A stretch of DNA of 46,204 nucleotides from positions 1-46,204 of the IMG/VR virus record IMGVR_UViG_3300021083_000075. One strand, written 5' to 3'. A model generated the notes under the pieces. The model saw nothing but the letters and a program-made list of their open reading frames with translations. It was not told the origin of the DNA and ran no database searches. The position numbers and the translations under genes are program-made. The stretch is from a virus. Each line of letters opens with the position of its first letter. Within the stretch, counting starts at the first letter, position 1. This document shows, one piece after another, positions 32,701-38,855 of this stretch.

Positions 32701-32917
32701 GTGGAAGTAATTCATAACGTGAGTATCTGAGCGGGTGAACGTAGTCCACTTTAAAAATTTTCCTGCGTTCACAGCCTTACTCTTGTGCGGGACCACAGGG
32801 GAGCTGAAAACCGTGAGCTACGTCCTTCATGGACATTCGACGGTTATTAAGCGAATCGGATGCGGTTTCCTAGGCACCTCGCTAAGCTGGGGTAATTTTT
32901 TTGCCTGAGGAGGCACT
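32701..32917 (+). ncRNA. candidate structured leader RNA before holin-like/patatin genes
   Basis: About 220 bases with no convincing gene but many pairings. GTGAACG (32735-32741) pairs with CGTTCAC (32766-32772). CTCTTGTG (32780-32787) pairs with CACAGGGG (32794-32801). AACCGT (32809-32814) pairs with ACGGTT (32840-32845), enclosing GTCC-TTCAT-GGAC. ACCTC (32876-32880) pairs with GGGGT (32889-32893), followed by seven T. AAACCG (32808-32813) could instead pair with CGGTTT (32863-32868), and TGCCT/AGGCA (32102+800 to 32115+800, that is 32902-32915) would bury the ribosome-binding site. It may be a terminator-controlled leader or a free noncoding RNA. Not matched to a known class. Confidence 0.5.
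32876..32902 (+). terminator. terminator-like stem and T7 run just before a ribosome-binding site
   Basis: A 5-bp stem ACCTC/GGGGT is followed by AATTTTTTT. It sits 16 bases before the ATG at 32918 and forms the 3' part of the structured leader described above. The placement suggests attenuation or the 3' end of a noncoding RNA. Confidence 0.5.
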
Positions 32918-33244
32918 ATGTTTGAATGGATTGGTAAAGCGTTTTCGAGTGTTAAGTCTTCGGTTGATGGTTTTTTAGTCGCTAACCCACTGGTTAAAAA
33001 CCTGCTTGATGGGGTTGTGAAGGCTGGATTAGTCGCGGGCTTGACGGTAGTTTCTTCTGCTCTTGCGCCTGCCAGCGCCACGGCGATAACCGTCTCTGGG
33101 ATTATTGCCGCTGTCAGTGTTGGAGTGAAGACTTACGCACAGCACCAAGCGGACGTGTATGTTCAATCTCAAATCAATTCGTTAGTTCCTACGTCGCCTG
33201 TAGTGTCAACGTCGGTGCCTGTTGCGCCGTCGGTTACTAAGTGA
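32918..33244 (+). CDS. hydrophobic holin-like protein
   Basis: A 108-residue protein with strong ribosome-binding AGGAGG. After an amphipathic start (MFEWIGKAFSSVKSSVDGFL) come hydrophobic Ala/Gly/Val segments at about 38-55 and 61-74, then a Pro/Ser/Val-rich tail. It overlaps the patatin gene by GTGA, so both are made together. Holin or pinholin activity is plausible; delivery of the phospholipase to the membrane would fit. Confidence 0.5.
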   Translation: MFEWIGKAFSSVKSSVDGFLVANPLVKNLLDGVVKAGLVAGLTVVSSALAPASATAITVSGIIAAVSVGVKTYAQHQADVYVQSQINSLVPTSPVVSTSVPVAPSVTK

Positions 33245-34161
33245 AGTCCGATCTCGCTTTAGGCGGGGGCGGGTCGTTCGGCGCATTTCATCTAGGCGTA
33301 CTTTTACAGCTCACTAACAACGGGGCTATTCCGGTTTCGAGTTTGTTTAATCGAATCGTGGGGACGTCTACCGGCAACCTTTGCGGAGTAGGCTTAGCCT
33401 TTAAAGGCGTTGCTGGACTTGAGGCAGTTTGGAAAGGTATCAAAAGCACTCAAGATATTTACGTCTCAAAAGACCCTAGCGGAATTCCATTGAATGAGAT
33501 TTTTGATTTAGCTTTCGGCTCATGGGACGGGCTTTTGAACGATGCGCCGTTATTCAAACTGATTCAGTCGCTAGTAACCGGAATTCCTTCTGTTCCTGTA
33601 ACGTCATGCTTTGTTGACTACGTTGACGGTCAAACTTATTTCGTTACAGCTTTAACGGACGGGACTTTCGTTTTAGAACACGGCGACGGGACTGTTGAAA
33701 CCTACGATCAAACTTGGTTGACTCAATATCAACTTTGCGTTTTGGCGTCGGCGTCTACCCCAGGTGGCGTGAATTCAGTTACGATCAAACTCAAGAGCAA
33801 AACCTTAACAGGCGCTTTTGATGGTGGCGTAATGGATATGATTCCTAACGACTACACGTTAAACTTAGCGGGCGGTTCAGGACAAGTGATTTCGATTTCA
33901 CTTACCGACCCTATCTCCGTTTATACCGGCGAAACGAACGTCGTTGGAACGCTCAATAGGTCAATCGAGCTTTTAACCTACGGACAATTTATCCAAAGCA
34001 GAGAACGGTTGAGGTCGTCTCAATCTTCGACGTTGAATATAGTTGAGTATCAGAAGCCCGCTCTTGGTGGCGACTCTACTCAATTTGTTTCTGCGATTAT
34101 TGAGCAGTACATAACGGCGGGTCAAACAGCTTTACCGGTATTTGGAACGCTTCAAGTTTAA
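33241..34161 (+). CDS. patatin-like phospholipase
   Basis: A 306-residue protein, GTG start in a GTGA overlap. It shows the complete patatin signature: oxyanion glycine loop LGGGGSFGAFHLG (7-19), nucleophile elbow GTSTG with Ser43 (41-45), VLASASTPGG (167-176) and the catalytic DGG with Asp194. Patatins are Ser-Asp acyl hydrolases acting on phospholipids. There is no signal peptide, so it would act from the cytoplasm on the inner membrane. Placement after wall hydrolases and a holin-like gene suggests membrane destruction at lysis. The last gene of the late operon. Confidence 0.88.
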   Translation: MKSDLALGGGGSFGAFHLGVLLQLTNNGAIPVSSLFNRIVGTSTGNLCGVGLAFKGVAGLEAVWKGIKSTQDIYVSKDPSGIPLNEIFDLAFGSWDGLLNDAPLFKLIQSLVTGIPSVPVTSCFVDYVDGQTYFVTALTDGTFVLEHGDGTVETYDQTWLTQYQLCVLASASTPGGVNSVTIKLKSKTLTGAFDGGVMDMIPNDYTLNLAGGSGQVISISLTDPISVYTGETNVVGTLNRSIELLTYGQFIQSRERLRSSQSSTLNIVEYQKPALGGDSTQFVSAIIEQYITAGQTALPVFGTLQV

Positions 34162-34183
34162 TAGCTAAAAACGCTTAAAATAA

Positions 34184-34217
34184 AGGGGTTTCGTGTAAAA
34201 GCGATAACCTCTTTTTT
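34184..34217 (+). terminator. intrinsic terminator at the end of the late operon
   Basis: AGGGGTT (34184-34190) pairs with AACCTCT (34206-34212), with inner TCG/CGA pairing, followed by a run of T. It ends the structural-lysis transcription unit, and a strong promoter for the next unit follows within 20 bases. Confidence 0.82.
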
Positions 34218-34230
34218 ATTACTTAATCGC

Positions 34231-34259
34231 TTGACACTATTAAACTATTCGTTTATAGT
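34231..34259 (+). promoter_or_regulatory. sigma70-like promoter TTGACA-N17-TATAGT
   Basis: A consensus -35 (34231-34236), exact 17-base spacer and TATAGT (34254-34259). It lies directly after the late terminator and fires into the recombination/replication region. Shares CGCTTGAC with the promoters near 35226 and 43322. Confidence 0.85.
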
Positions 34260-34291
34260 TGTTTTCGTTGGAAGGCAATCAGCAATACGAA

Positions 34292-34307
34292 TTACAATCT
34301 TAGGGGG
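34292..34307 (+). repeat. recurring pre-gene element TTACAATCTTAGGGGG
   Basis: Identical to 59-74 although 34 kb away. It lies in the leader between the promoter and the ATG at 34312. Confidence 0.75.
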
Positions 34308-34311
34308 ATTT

Positions 34312-34521
34312 ATGCACATGTTCTCGGAAAAGACAAACGGCAGGGCTAATAGTGAAGTGATTATGGTATTTGACGCTGATTTGAAATGGATGAGCCGAAG
34401 AAAAGAGGGCGATATTCGGTTTAGTGTCGACGCCGCCGATGGTCGTACTTACTGCATAACCTTGACTCAACATGAAATTGAAAAGTTAAGAACGTTTAGT
34501 TTTGATGGTGTTAAGGCCTAA
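34312..34521 (+). CDS. small hypothetical protein, first gene after the early promoter
   Basis: A 69-residue protein; ATG 34312 follows AGGGGGATTT, while upstream codons in frame overlap the promoter and are rejected. Strand-rich N-terminal half (VIMVFDADLKWMSRRKEGDI) and RTYCITLTQHEIEKLRTF at the end. Unrecognised; likely early expression. Confidence 0.65.
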   Translation: MHMFSEKTNGRANSEVIMVFDADLKWMSRRKEGDIRFSVDAADGRTYCITLTQHEIEKLRTFSFDGVKA

Positions 34522-34535
34522 GGCAATAAGACGGA

Positions 34536-34551
34536 TTACACGCTCAGGAGG
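34536..34551 (+). repeat. recurring pre-gene element TTACACGCTCAGGAGG
   Basis: One mismatch to the elements at 1781 and 2922. It supplies AGGAGG for the ATG at 34556. Confidence 0.65.
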
Positions 34552-34555
34552 CGAG

Positions 34556-34708
34556 ATGATTTACCTTAGGCGATTGTGCAAGTCGATGGAAACAAAGTTC
34601 GGTTTTTCTTTCTTTTACGATCGGTATTTAGACTTCCATCCATACAAAACTAATTGGGTTTTAGATATTCGGTTGTGGCGTTGGGTGTTGGTTGTCAGAA
34701 AGCGCTAA
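34556..34708 (+). CDS. small basic aromatic protein
   Basis: A 50-residue protein, AGGAGG 4 bases upstream of the clear start. Rich in Arg, Trp, Tyr and Phe (FSFFYDRYLDFHPYKTNW), ending WVLVVRKR. No family recognised. Confidence 0.55.
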   Translation: MIYLRRLCKSMETKFGFSFFYDRYLDFHPYKTNWVLDIRLWRWVLVVRKR

Positions 34709-34756
34709 GCTTTTAACTTCTGTTAAAGCCTCACCTAGGAGGGTGAAATTCTATTC

Positions 34757-34791
34757 GTGGCGGTTATCGTGTTTTGTTTGGTGATCGCCAC
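34757..34791 (+). other. long hairpin in the gap before the gene at 34810
   Basis: GTGGCGGTTATC (34757-34768) pairs with GGTGATCGCCAC (34780-34791) over 12 bp with three G-T pairs, loop GTGTTTTGTTT. No T run follows, so it is more likely an mRNA processing or stabilising hairpin than a terminator. The bases 34709-34809 hold no convincing gene. Confidence 0.6.
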
Positions 34792-34809
34792 TAATTTGGA
34801 GGGATAGGA

Positions 34810-34992
34810 ATGGTTAAGTCTGGTAGTCAAGAGCTTAAGTTGCTTGAAGGTTTGCGAGATCAGTTGAGGTCCGAATCTGTAAACGCCGATAATAGTTTGA
34901 TCGTGAAAGGCGCTTGTCGAGACGCCATCAAAGAGATTAACAACGGTATTTTACGGATTAAAAATAACAAAGTGTTAATGGCCTGTGAGTGA
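34810..34992 (+). CDS. small helical protein
   Basis: A 60-residue protein with GGAGGG upstream and a charged helical sequence (ELKLLEGLRDQLRSES; CRDAIKEINNGILRIKNN). Its end overlaps the next GTG start by 8 bases. Unknown. Confidence 0.6.
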   Translation: MVKSGSQELKLLEGLRDQLRSESVNADNSLIVKGACRDAIKEINNGILRIKNNKVLMACE

Positions 34993-35101
34993 TAAGGATT
35001 TAGATACGGCGTTGGTCGTGTTGGAGTTCATGGGGTACGAGGAGTTTTATGAAAGTTCGATTGCTGTCAAAGTGGGCGCTATCTCGTTGGTTTTGGAATA
35101 G
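34985..35101 (+). CDS. very small acidic protein
   Basis: A 38-residue protein, GTG start, overlapping the previous gene. Acidic N-terminus (MSDKDLDTALVVLEFMGYEE) and a hydrophobic C-terminus (VKVGAISLVLE). Supported by tight coupling only. Confidence 0.4.
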   Translation: MSDKDLDTALVVLEFMGYEEFYESSIAVKVGAISLVLE

Positions 35102-35128
35102 CTACCGAGGGGCTGGGAGCGTGTTTAA

Positions 35129-35221
35129 TTGAACGAAAAACTTACCCCTCAAGAGGTTGTTTTAGGCGTGTTGGTGATAATCATTTGGGTGGTCGGGTGT
35201 CGTTGCAATGGATGGTTTTAA
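35129..35221 (+). CDS. very small single-span membrane peptide
   Basis: A 30-residue frame with a TTG start, GGGAG upstream and one hydrophobic span (VVLGVLVIIIWVVGC). Could be a regulatory membrane peptide or a chance frame before the 35226 promoter. Confidence 0.3.
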   Translation: MNEKLTPQEVVLGVLVIIIWVVGCRCNGWF

Positions 35222-35225
35222 TCGC

Positions 35226-35254
35226 TTGACGATAGCTTTATAGTTTGTTAAAGT
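35226..35254 (+). promoter_or_regulatory. promoter TTGACG-N17-TAAAGT
   Basis: -35 at 35226-35231, 17-base spacer, -10 TAAAGT at 35249-35254. The predicted start near 35261 gives a leader of about 30 bases to the ATG at 35292. Same CGCTTGAC context as 34231. Confidence 0.7.
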
Positions 35255-35291
35255 TTTCGAGAAGTTAAATAAATGCGGTTGAGGTGAATTT

Positions 35292-36212
35292 ATGAGTGAT
35301 ACAGAGTTGGCGTTAAATCTTCCGTCGTTACCGGCGAGTAATAATCCGAGCATGATGAAGATTGTTTACGGTGGATTTCTGGCATTGGTTGAGGCGGAAA
35401 AGTCGGTTTTGAAGTGGGGTCAAAAGTTAAACATCGTAGACGATGCTAGCCTTCGAGAAGCTGAGGACGTGATTCGGGCTTGCCGTGGAGCTAAAAAGGC
35501 TTTAGACGATCTCGAAAAGCAAGCGATTGAAGAACCGCAAGCCTACGTCAAGCAGGTTAAAGAATTGCGTAAAAACTTTGGGCAAGTGTTCGACGGCATA
35601 CAAGAACACGGCGAGGCTTTGAAGGTCGCTTACAATCTCAAGAAGGCTCGTGAAGCTAGAGAAGAGCAAGAGCGTATTCGAGCTGAACAGGAAAAGCTAC
35701 GTCGTCAAGAAGAGGCTCGTAAACGTGAACTGGAAGAACAAGAGACTCAACGACAACTCGAGGAAGCTCGTAAGCGTAAAGAACAACGAGACGCTGACTC
35801 AAAGAAGATTGCCGAGGCGAACGAAAACGACCGCTTGAGACTTCAACTAGAAGCCGAATCAAAACAACGTGAAGCCGATGCTTTAGCCGAAAAACAACGA
35901 GCGGAGATTGATGCTCAGAATCGGAAACAAGAAGCGCTCGACAAGGCTGATCGTGAATTGAGAGAACAACAGCTTAATAACGAATTGGCTAAAGCAAGCG
36001 CCAAGGAAAAGAATAAAGGCGTTCAACTGAAATGGACTTACGAGATCATTGACGAGAAGGCGGTTATCCGTCGCTATTGTGAACCGTCGAAAGGTTTAAT
36101 TCTCAAGGCCGTCAATGGCGGATTGCGGGAAACGCTTGAAGATGGAACGCCTGACCCGAGCGCCTCGGGTCTTAGAATTTATCAAGAAGCTCACTCAGTC
36201 ACTAGGACGTAA
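35292..36212 (+). CDS. coiled-coil protein of the recombination cassette
   Basis: A 306-residue protein with GAGGTG upstream. N-terminal globular region (to about 110), then about 130 residues of Glu/Lys/Arg/Gln coiled coil (REEQERIRAEQEKLRRQEEA), then a conserved-looking C-terminal domain with WTYEIIDEKAVIRRYCEP and a final GLRIYQEA. Phage proteins of this shape often sit beside ERF or RecT annealing proteins and are thought to assist recombination or replication. Specific activity unknown. Confidence 0.7.
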   Translation: MSDTELALNLPSLPASNNPSMMKIVYGGFLALVEAEKSVLKWGQKLNIVDDASLREAEDVIRACRGAKKALDDLEKQAIEEPQAYVKQVKELRKNFGQVFDGIQEHGEALKVAYNLKKAREAREEQERIRAEQEKLRRQEEARKRELEEQETQRQLEEARKRKEQRDADSKKIAEANENDRLRLQLEAESKQREADALAEKQRAEIDAQNRKQEALDKADRELREQQLNNELAKASAKEKNKGVQLKWTYEIIDEKAVIRRYCEPSKGLILKAVNGGLRETLEDGTPDPSASGLRIYQEAHSVTRT

Positions 36213-36230
36213 TAAACTAAAGGGGTTTTT

Positions 36231-37091
36231 ATGGAAAACGAAAAAGTAGTAATGCTTAACATCTATCAGGCTATCGGCGGAATCATGGGCGAGTTAGGCC
36301 CTATCAAAAAAGATAAGCAAAACAAGTCTCAGGGATTTTCGTACCGTGGCATAGACCAGCTTTACAATGCGCTCAACCCTTTATTTTCAAAGTATAAAGT
36401 GTTTTGCGTCCCTAAAGTTTTGGAGCGCACAACGTCGGATTACCAGACGAAAGGCGGGGACACTTGGAAAAACGTGGTTTTGAAGGTTGAGTACAAACTC
36501 ATTGCCGAGGACGGGACGTTCGTTGAGGGAACGGTTTACGGAGAAGGTAGCGACTCGGGCGACAAGGGAACTAATAAAGCTATGTCAGCCTGTCAGAAGT
36601 ATTTCTTTTTTCAGACGTTCGTTGTGCCTACGGATGACATTGTTGACGCTGATAAGGATACCCCGCCTGTTGCTTCGAGTGCGCCGGTAGTCCCGCCGGT
36701 AGCGGAAGACCCTAGACTCAAGGCTTTGCCGTTCGACATTCAAGGCATTTTGCGGGATAAGAAGTTTGGAGTTAAGCAGGTTTTGGACTTCTGTAATCTT
36801 CACAAGTGGGACAATGAGAAGATGCGGGCGACGCTGAAACCTAAAACCGTTGCTCAAGTAGTCGCGCCGGTTGACCATCCAGTAATCGAGCAAGCCAAAG
36901 AAGTCGAAGTTATGACCGAGGGCGACGGGGTTTATGCTGATTTTTACGAAGCTATCCGTACCGCTTCACCGACGTACTACTCGTTTATTGAAAAGGAAGT
37001 GGCTAAAAGCAAAGCTATTTCTCAAGAGCAGAAAACTAAGCTGTTAGGACTTTTAACCGCCCGCAAAAGCGGTAAAGCAGTAACTAAATAA
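36231..37091 (+). CDS. erf: ERF-family single-strand annealing recombinase
   Basis: A 286-residue protein, AAAGGGG upstream. Residues about 11-140 carry the ERF signature: IYQAIGGIMGELGPIKKD, FSYRGIDQLYNALNPLF, and DSGDKGTNKAMSACQKYFFF. ERF proteins anneal complementary single strands and drive phage homologous recombination and genome circularisation. A Pro/Val linker at 147-160 is followed by a C-terminal domain with Lys-rich helices. It follows the coiled-coil partner gene. Confidence 0.9.
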   Translation: MENEKVVMLNIYQAIGGIMGELGPIKKDKQNKSQGFSYRGIDQLYNALNPLFSKYKVFCVPKVLERTTSDYQTKGGDTWKNVVLKVEYKLIAEDGTFVEGTVYGEGSDSGDKGTNKAMSACQKYFFFQTFVVPTDDIVDADKDTPPVASSAPVVPPVAEDPRLKALPFDIQGILRDKKFGVKQVLDFCNLHKWDNEKMRATLKPKTVAQVVAPVDHPVIEQAKEVEVMTEGDGVYADFYEAIRTASPTYYSFIEKEVAKSKAISQEQKTKLLGLLTARKSGKAVTK

Positions 37092-37105
37092 ACAAAGGAT
37101 TTACA

Positions 37106-37336
37106 ATGCCTAAAACTAAAAAAGCAGAAAAATTGATCGTCTCCACTATCGCAAGACCTGAATCGCTTAAAAACGATGTGGATTTAATGCTCTTAGAGGA
37201 GAATAAGATTCTGAGAGCTAGCAACACTAGCCAGTTATCCATGACGGCCTTGGTTTGTAGGCTTTTGGGGCTTTGGCTAAAAGATACGGGCGTTCGTGAA
37301 ACGGTAAGACCTGTTCGAAAATCGTCTAAAAAATAG
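37106..37336 (+). CDS. small basic protein
   Basis: A 76-residue protein, Lys-rich at both ends, with a helical middle (DVDLMLLEENKILRAS; LSMTALVCRLLGLWLKDTG). The helical pair could be a ribbon- or helix-type DNA-binding fold, not confirmed. It directly follows the recombinase with AAAGG upstream. Confidence 0.6.
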   Translation: MPKTKKAEKLIVSTIARPESLKNDVDLMLLEENKILRASNTSQLSMTALVCRLLGLWLKDTGVRETVRPVRKSSKK

Positions 37337-37365
37337 GCCGTCAAATTAAAAAACGAGGTAGTAGC

Positions 37366-37593
37366 GTGATAAAGCCAATTAAAAACGAATTGACTCAAGA
37401 GAATTTCGACAAGATGAAATCGGCTATCACTATGCTCGGGCGGTCTTTAAAGGTTTACGTTAAGTTTTGTGACGGGTGCCGTAGACGTCCTGCTGAAATG
37501 GGACCGTGTAGGGTTTGCCAAGGTGCAAGAAGGTTTTTAAATTTGTCCAAAAACAAGCTGAGCAAAATCGAAAGTTTGAAAGGTGCTTTTTAA
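37366..37593 (+). CDS. small zinc-binding protein
   Basis: A 75-residue protein, GTG start, with CDGCRRRPAEMGPCRVCQGA (40-59), a DnaJ/ribbon-like four-Cys site embedded in basic sequence. It may bind nucleic acid. It ends two bases before the first structured repeat described at 37596. Confidence 0.65.
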   Translation: MIKPIKNELTQENFDKMKSAITMLGRSLKVYVKFCDGCRRRPAEMGPCRVCQGARRFLNLSKNKLSKIESLKGAF

Positions 37594-37595
37594 AG

Positions 37596-37674
37596 ACTCA
37601 GTGCGTCGCATAACTTTTGAATTCGCAACACTGAGTGGCGATGTAGAAAAGTACGTAGGGGAGAGTGCGACGCA
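37596..37674 (+). other. crossing inverted repeats before the lipoprotein gene
   Basis: ACTCAGTG (37596-37603) pairs perfectly with CACTGAGT (37629-37636). TGCGTCGCA (37602-37610) pairs with TGCGACGCA (37666-37674). The two helices cross, giving pseudoknot-like or mutually exclusive folds. Read as DNA, GTGCG-W-CGCAT occurs twice (37601-37611 and 37665-37675) as operator-like near-palindromes. The 113 bases from 37594 to 37706 contain no gene. Confidence 0.5.
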
Positions 37675-37706
37675 TTAAGTTTTTAAATAAAGTTAAGAGG
37701 TGATTT

Positions 37707-37859
37707 ATGAAAAAGTTAGTTTTGCTTTTGGCTTTATCTGCTTTGGCAGTTGGTTGCGGGAATCAGGCTCAACCGGTCGGACCGGCGATAGGTTCGGCGG
37801 CATACGTTGCGGGCGGTGGTGGTCCTACTTTGAACGTCGGCATAACGGTAGGTAACTGA
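37707..37859 (+). CDS. small lipoprotein
   Basis: A 50-residue protein starting MKKLVLLLALSALAVGCG, a textbook signal peptide with lipobox AVGC (lipidated Cys17). Mature part is short and Gly/Pro/Val-rich without charged motifs. The ribosome-binding site AGAGGTG precedes the ATG. Phage lipoproteins are often superinfection-exclusion factors or outer spanins; here it lies outside the lysis region, favouring exclusion or surface change. Confidence 0.7.
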   Translation: MKKLVLLLALSALAVGCGNQAQPVGPAIGSAAYVAGGGGPTLNVGITVGN

Positions 37860-37861
37860 AA

Positions 37862-38101
37862 ATGACAGAAGACCAATTTAATAGAGGCGCTCAAAAAGGC
37901 CACATAGCTTTTCTAGAAATGCAGTTAGCGGGCGAATGTAAAAACGGGGTCGGCGGTCGAATCGAGCGCAACCCTAAGATGAAAAAGAACGGTGAGAACA
38001 GATTCGGAGCGTCAACGATTGCGCCTAGTCGGTATAAGCACTCTTTGAAGACTTCGCCTACTCCGCCGATTTCGGGTAGGGCTTACGTTCCACATAGATA
38101 A
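37862..38101 (+). CDS. basic hypothetical protein
   Basis: A 79-residue protein, Lys/Arg-rich with many turns (PKMKKNGENRFGASTIAPSR; TSPTPPISGRAYVPHR). It starts 2 bases after the lipoprotein stop. Unrecognised and probably flexible. Confidence 0.5.
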   Translation: MTEDQFNRGAQKGHIAFLEMQLAGECKNGVGGRIERNPKMKKNGENRFGASTIAPSRYKHSLKTSPTPPISGRAYVPHR

Positions 38102-38104
38102 TTG

Positions 38105-38133
38105 TTGACGGTTTAAAGTTGAGAGAGTATAAA
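38105..38133 (+). promoter_or_regulatory. promoter TTGACG-N17-TATAAA before the helicase loader
   Basis: -35 at 38105-38110, spacer 17, TATAAA at 38128-38133; predicted transcription start near 38140. One arm of a long inverted repeat lies inside the spacer. Leader to the ATG at 38241 is about 100 bases. Confidence 0.78.
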
Positions 38134-38198
38134 TTCCAAACGGGCCAAGTGGGGGCTCATTGCTACCGGCTCCCTGTTAGGTAGACCACTCTCTCAAC
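38118..38198 (+). ncRNA. 11-bp inverted repeat enclosing an H-type pseudoknot
   Basis: GTTGAGAGAGT (38118-38128) is perfectly complementary to ACTCTCTCAAC (38188-38198). Inside, GGGGGC (38151-38156) pairs with GCTCCC (38169-38174) and CTACC (38163-38167) with GGTAG (38180-38184). These cross with loops of 6, 1 and 5 bases, textbook H-type geometry. The pseudoknot lies within the predicted leader (+12 to +45). The outer 5' arm lies in the promoter, so the outer repeat may act as a DNA dyad or only in read-through RNA. No known riboswitch class recognised. Confidence 0.55.
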
Positions 38199-38240
38199 CC
38201 TCACGTAACCCTATAAATTTAATTCCTTAGTGGAGGAAAT

Positions 38241-38855
38241 ATGCAGACACCAAGTTTTCGAGAACTCATTGATAAAACCGCCAAAGAAGTCGCCGAAGGT
38301 AGCCACGTTTATAAACCAGAAAATATCCAAGACGCTATAGAACTTAATGACGTTCCTTTGCTTTATCGGAATGCAAAGCTTGAAGATTTTCCTGACAAAC
38401 TCAATTCAGAACAAAGCGTTTATTTTTGGAGCTCCGAACCCGGAACCGGCAAAACACATTTAGCGTGGGCGTTCTACATTCAAGAGCGGTTAAGATCGTC
38501 AAAGCAAAGGCCTATTTTTAGCACTTTCGGGGCATTACAGCTTCGCTTGCGGGCGTCGATGGATAAAAGCCAAGAGAGTGAAGAGGAAATCATCAAAGAA
38601 TTTTCTACTCGCAAACTCGTGATACTGGATGACTTGGGCGGATTGCGTGTTGGAAACGCTAGCGATTATTCAACATCGATGATTTTTGAAATACTTAATA
38701 ACCGGTATTCATGGAAGCGCCAAACTATTATCACTAGCAACAAATCTCCTCAAGAAATTGCCGATAATTTTGATGCTCGGATAGCTTCTCGAATAGTTGG
38801 AATGTGCGAATTGATTGAACTAAAAGGCGAGGATAGGCGCTTAGCGAATGGATAA
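38241..38855 (+). CDS. DnaC/IstB-like helicase loader ATPase
   Basis: A 204-residue AAA+ ATPase with GGAGG upstream. Walker A EPGTGKT (66-72), Walker B LVILDDL (126-132), sensor TSN (165-167) and a likely arginine finger in DARIASRI (178-185). This is the DnaC-type loader that places a replicative helicase on phage DNA. No helicase gene of DnaB type is present, so it presumably loads the host helicase. It overlaps the next gene by 8 bases. Confidence 0.85.
   Translation: MQTPSFRELIDKTAKEVAEGSHVYKPENIQDAIELNDVPLLYRNAKLEDFPDKLNSEQSVYFWSSEPGTGKTHLAWAFYIQERLRSSKQRPIFSTFGALQLRLRASMDKSQESEEEIIKEFSTRKLVILDDLGGLRVGNASDYSTSMIFEILNNRYSWKRQTIITSNKSPQEIADNFDARIASRIVGMCELIELKGEDRRLANG

Noticed and set aside
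33241-34161. Patatin as part of a bacterial CBASS-type defence operon
   Set aside because: No cyclase, sensor or partner genes nearby, and it is translationally coupled within the phage lysis operon.
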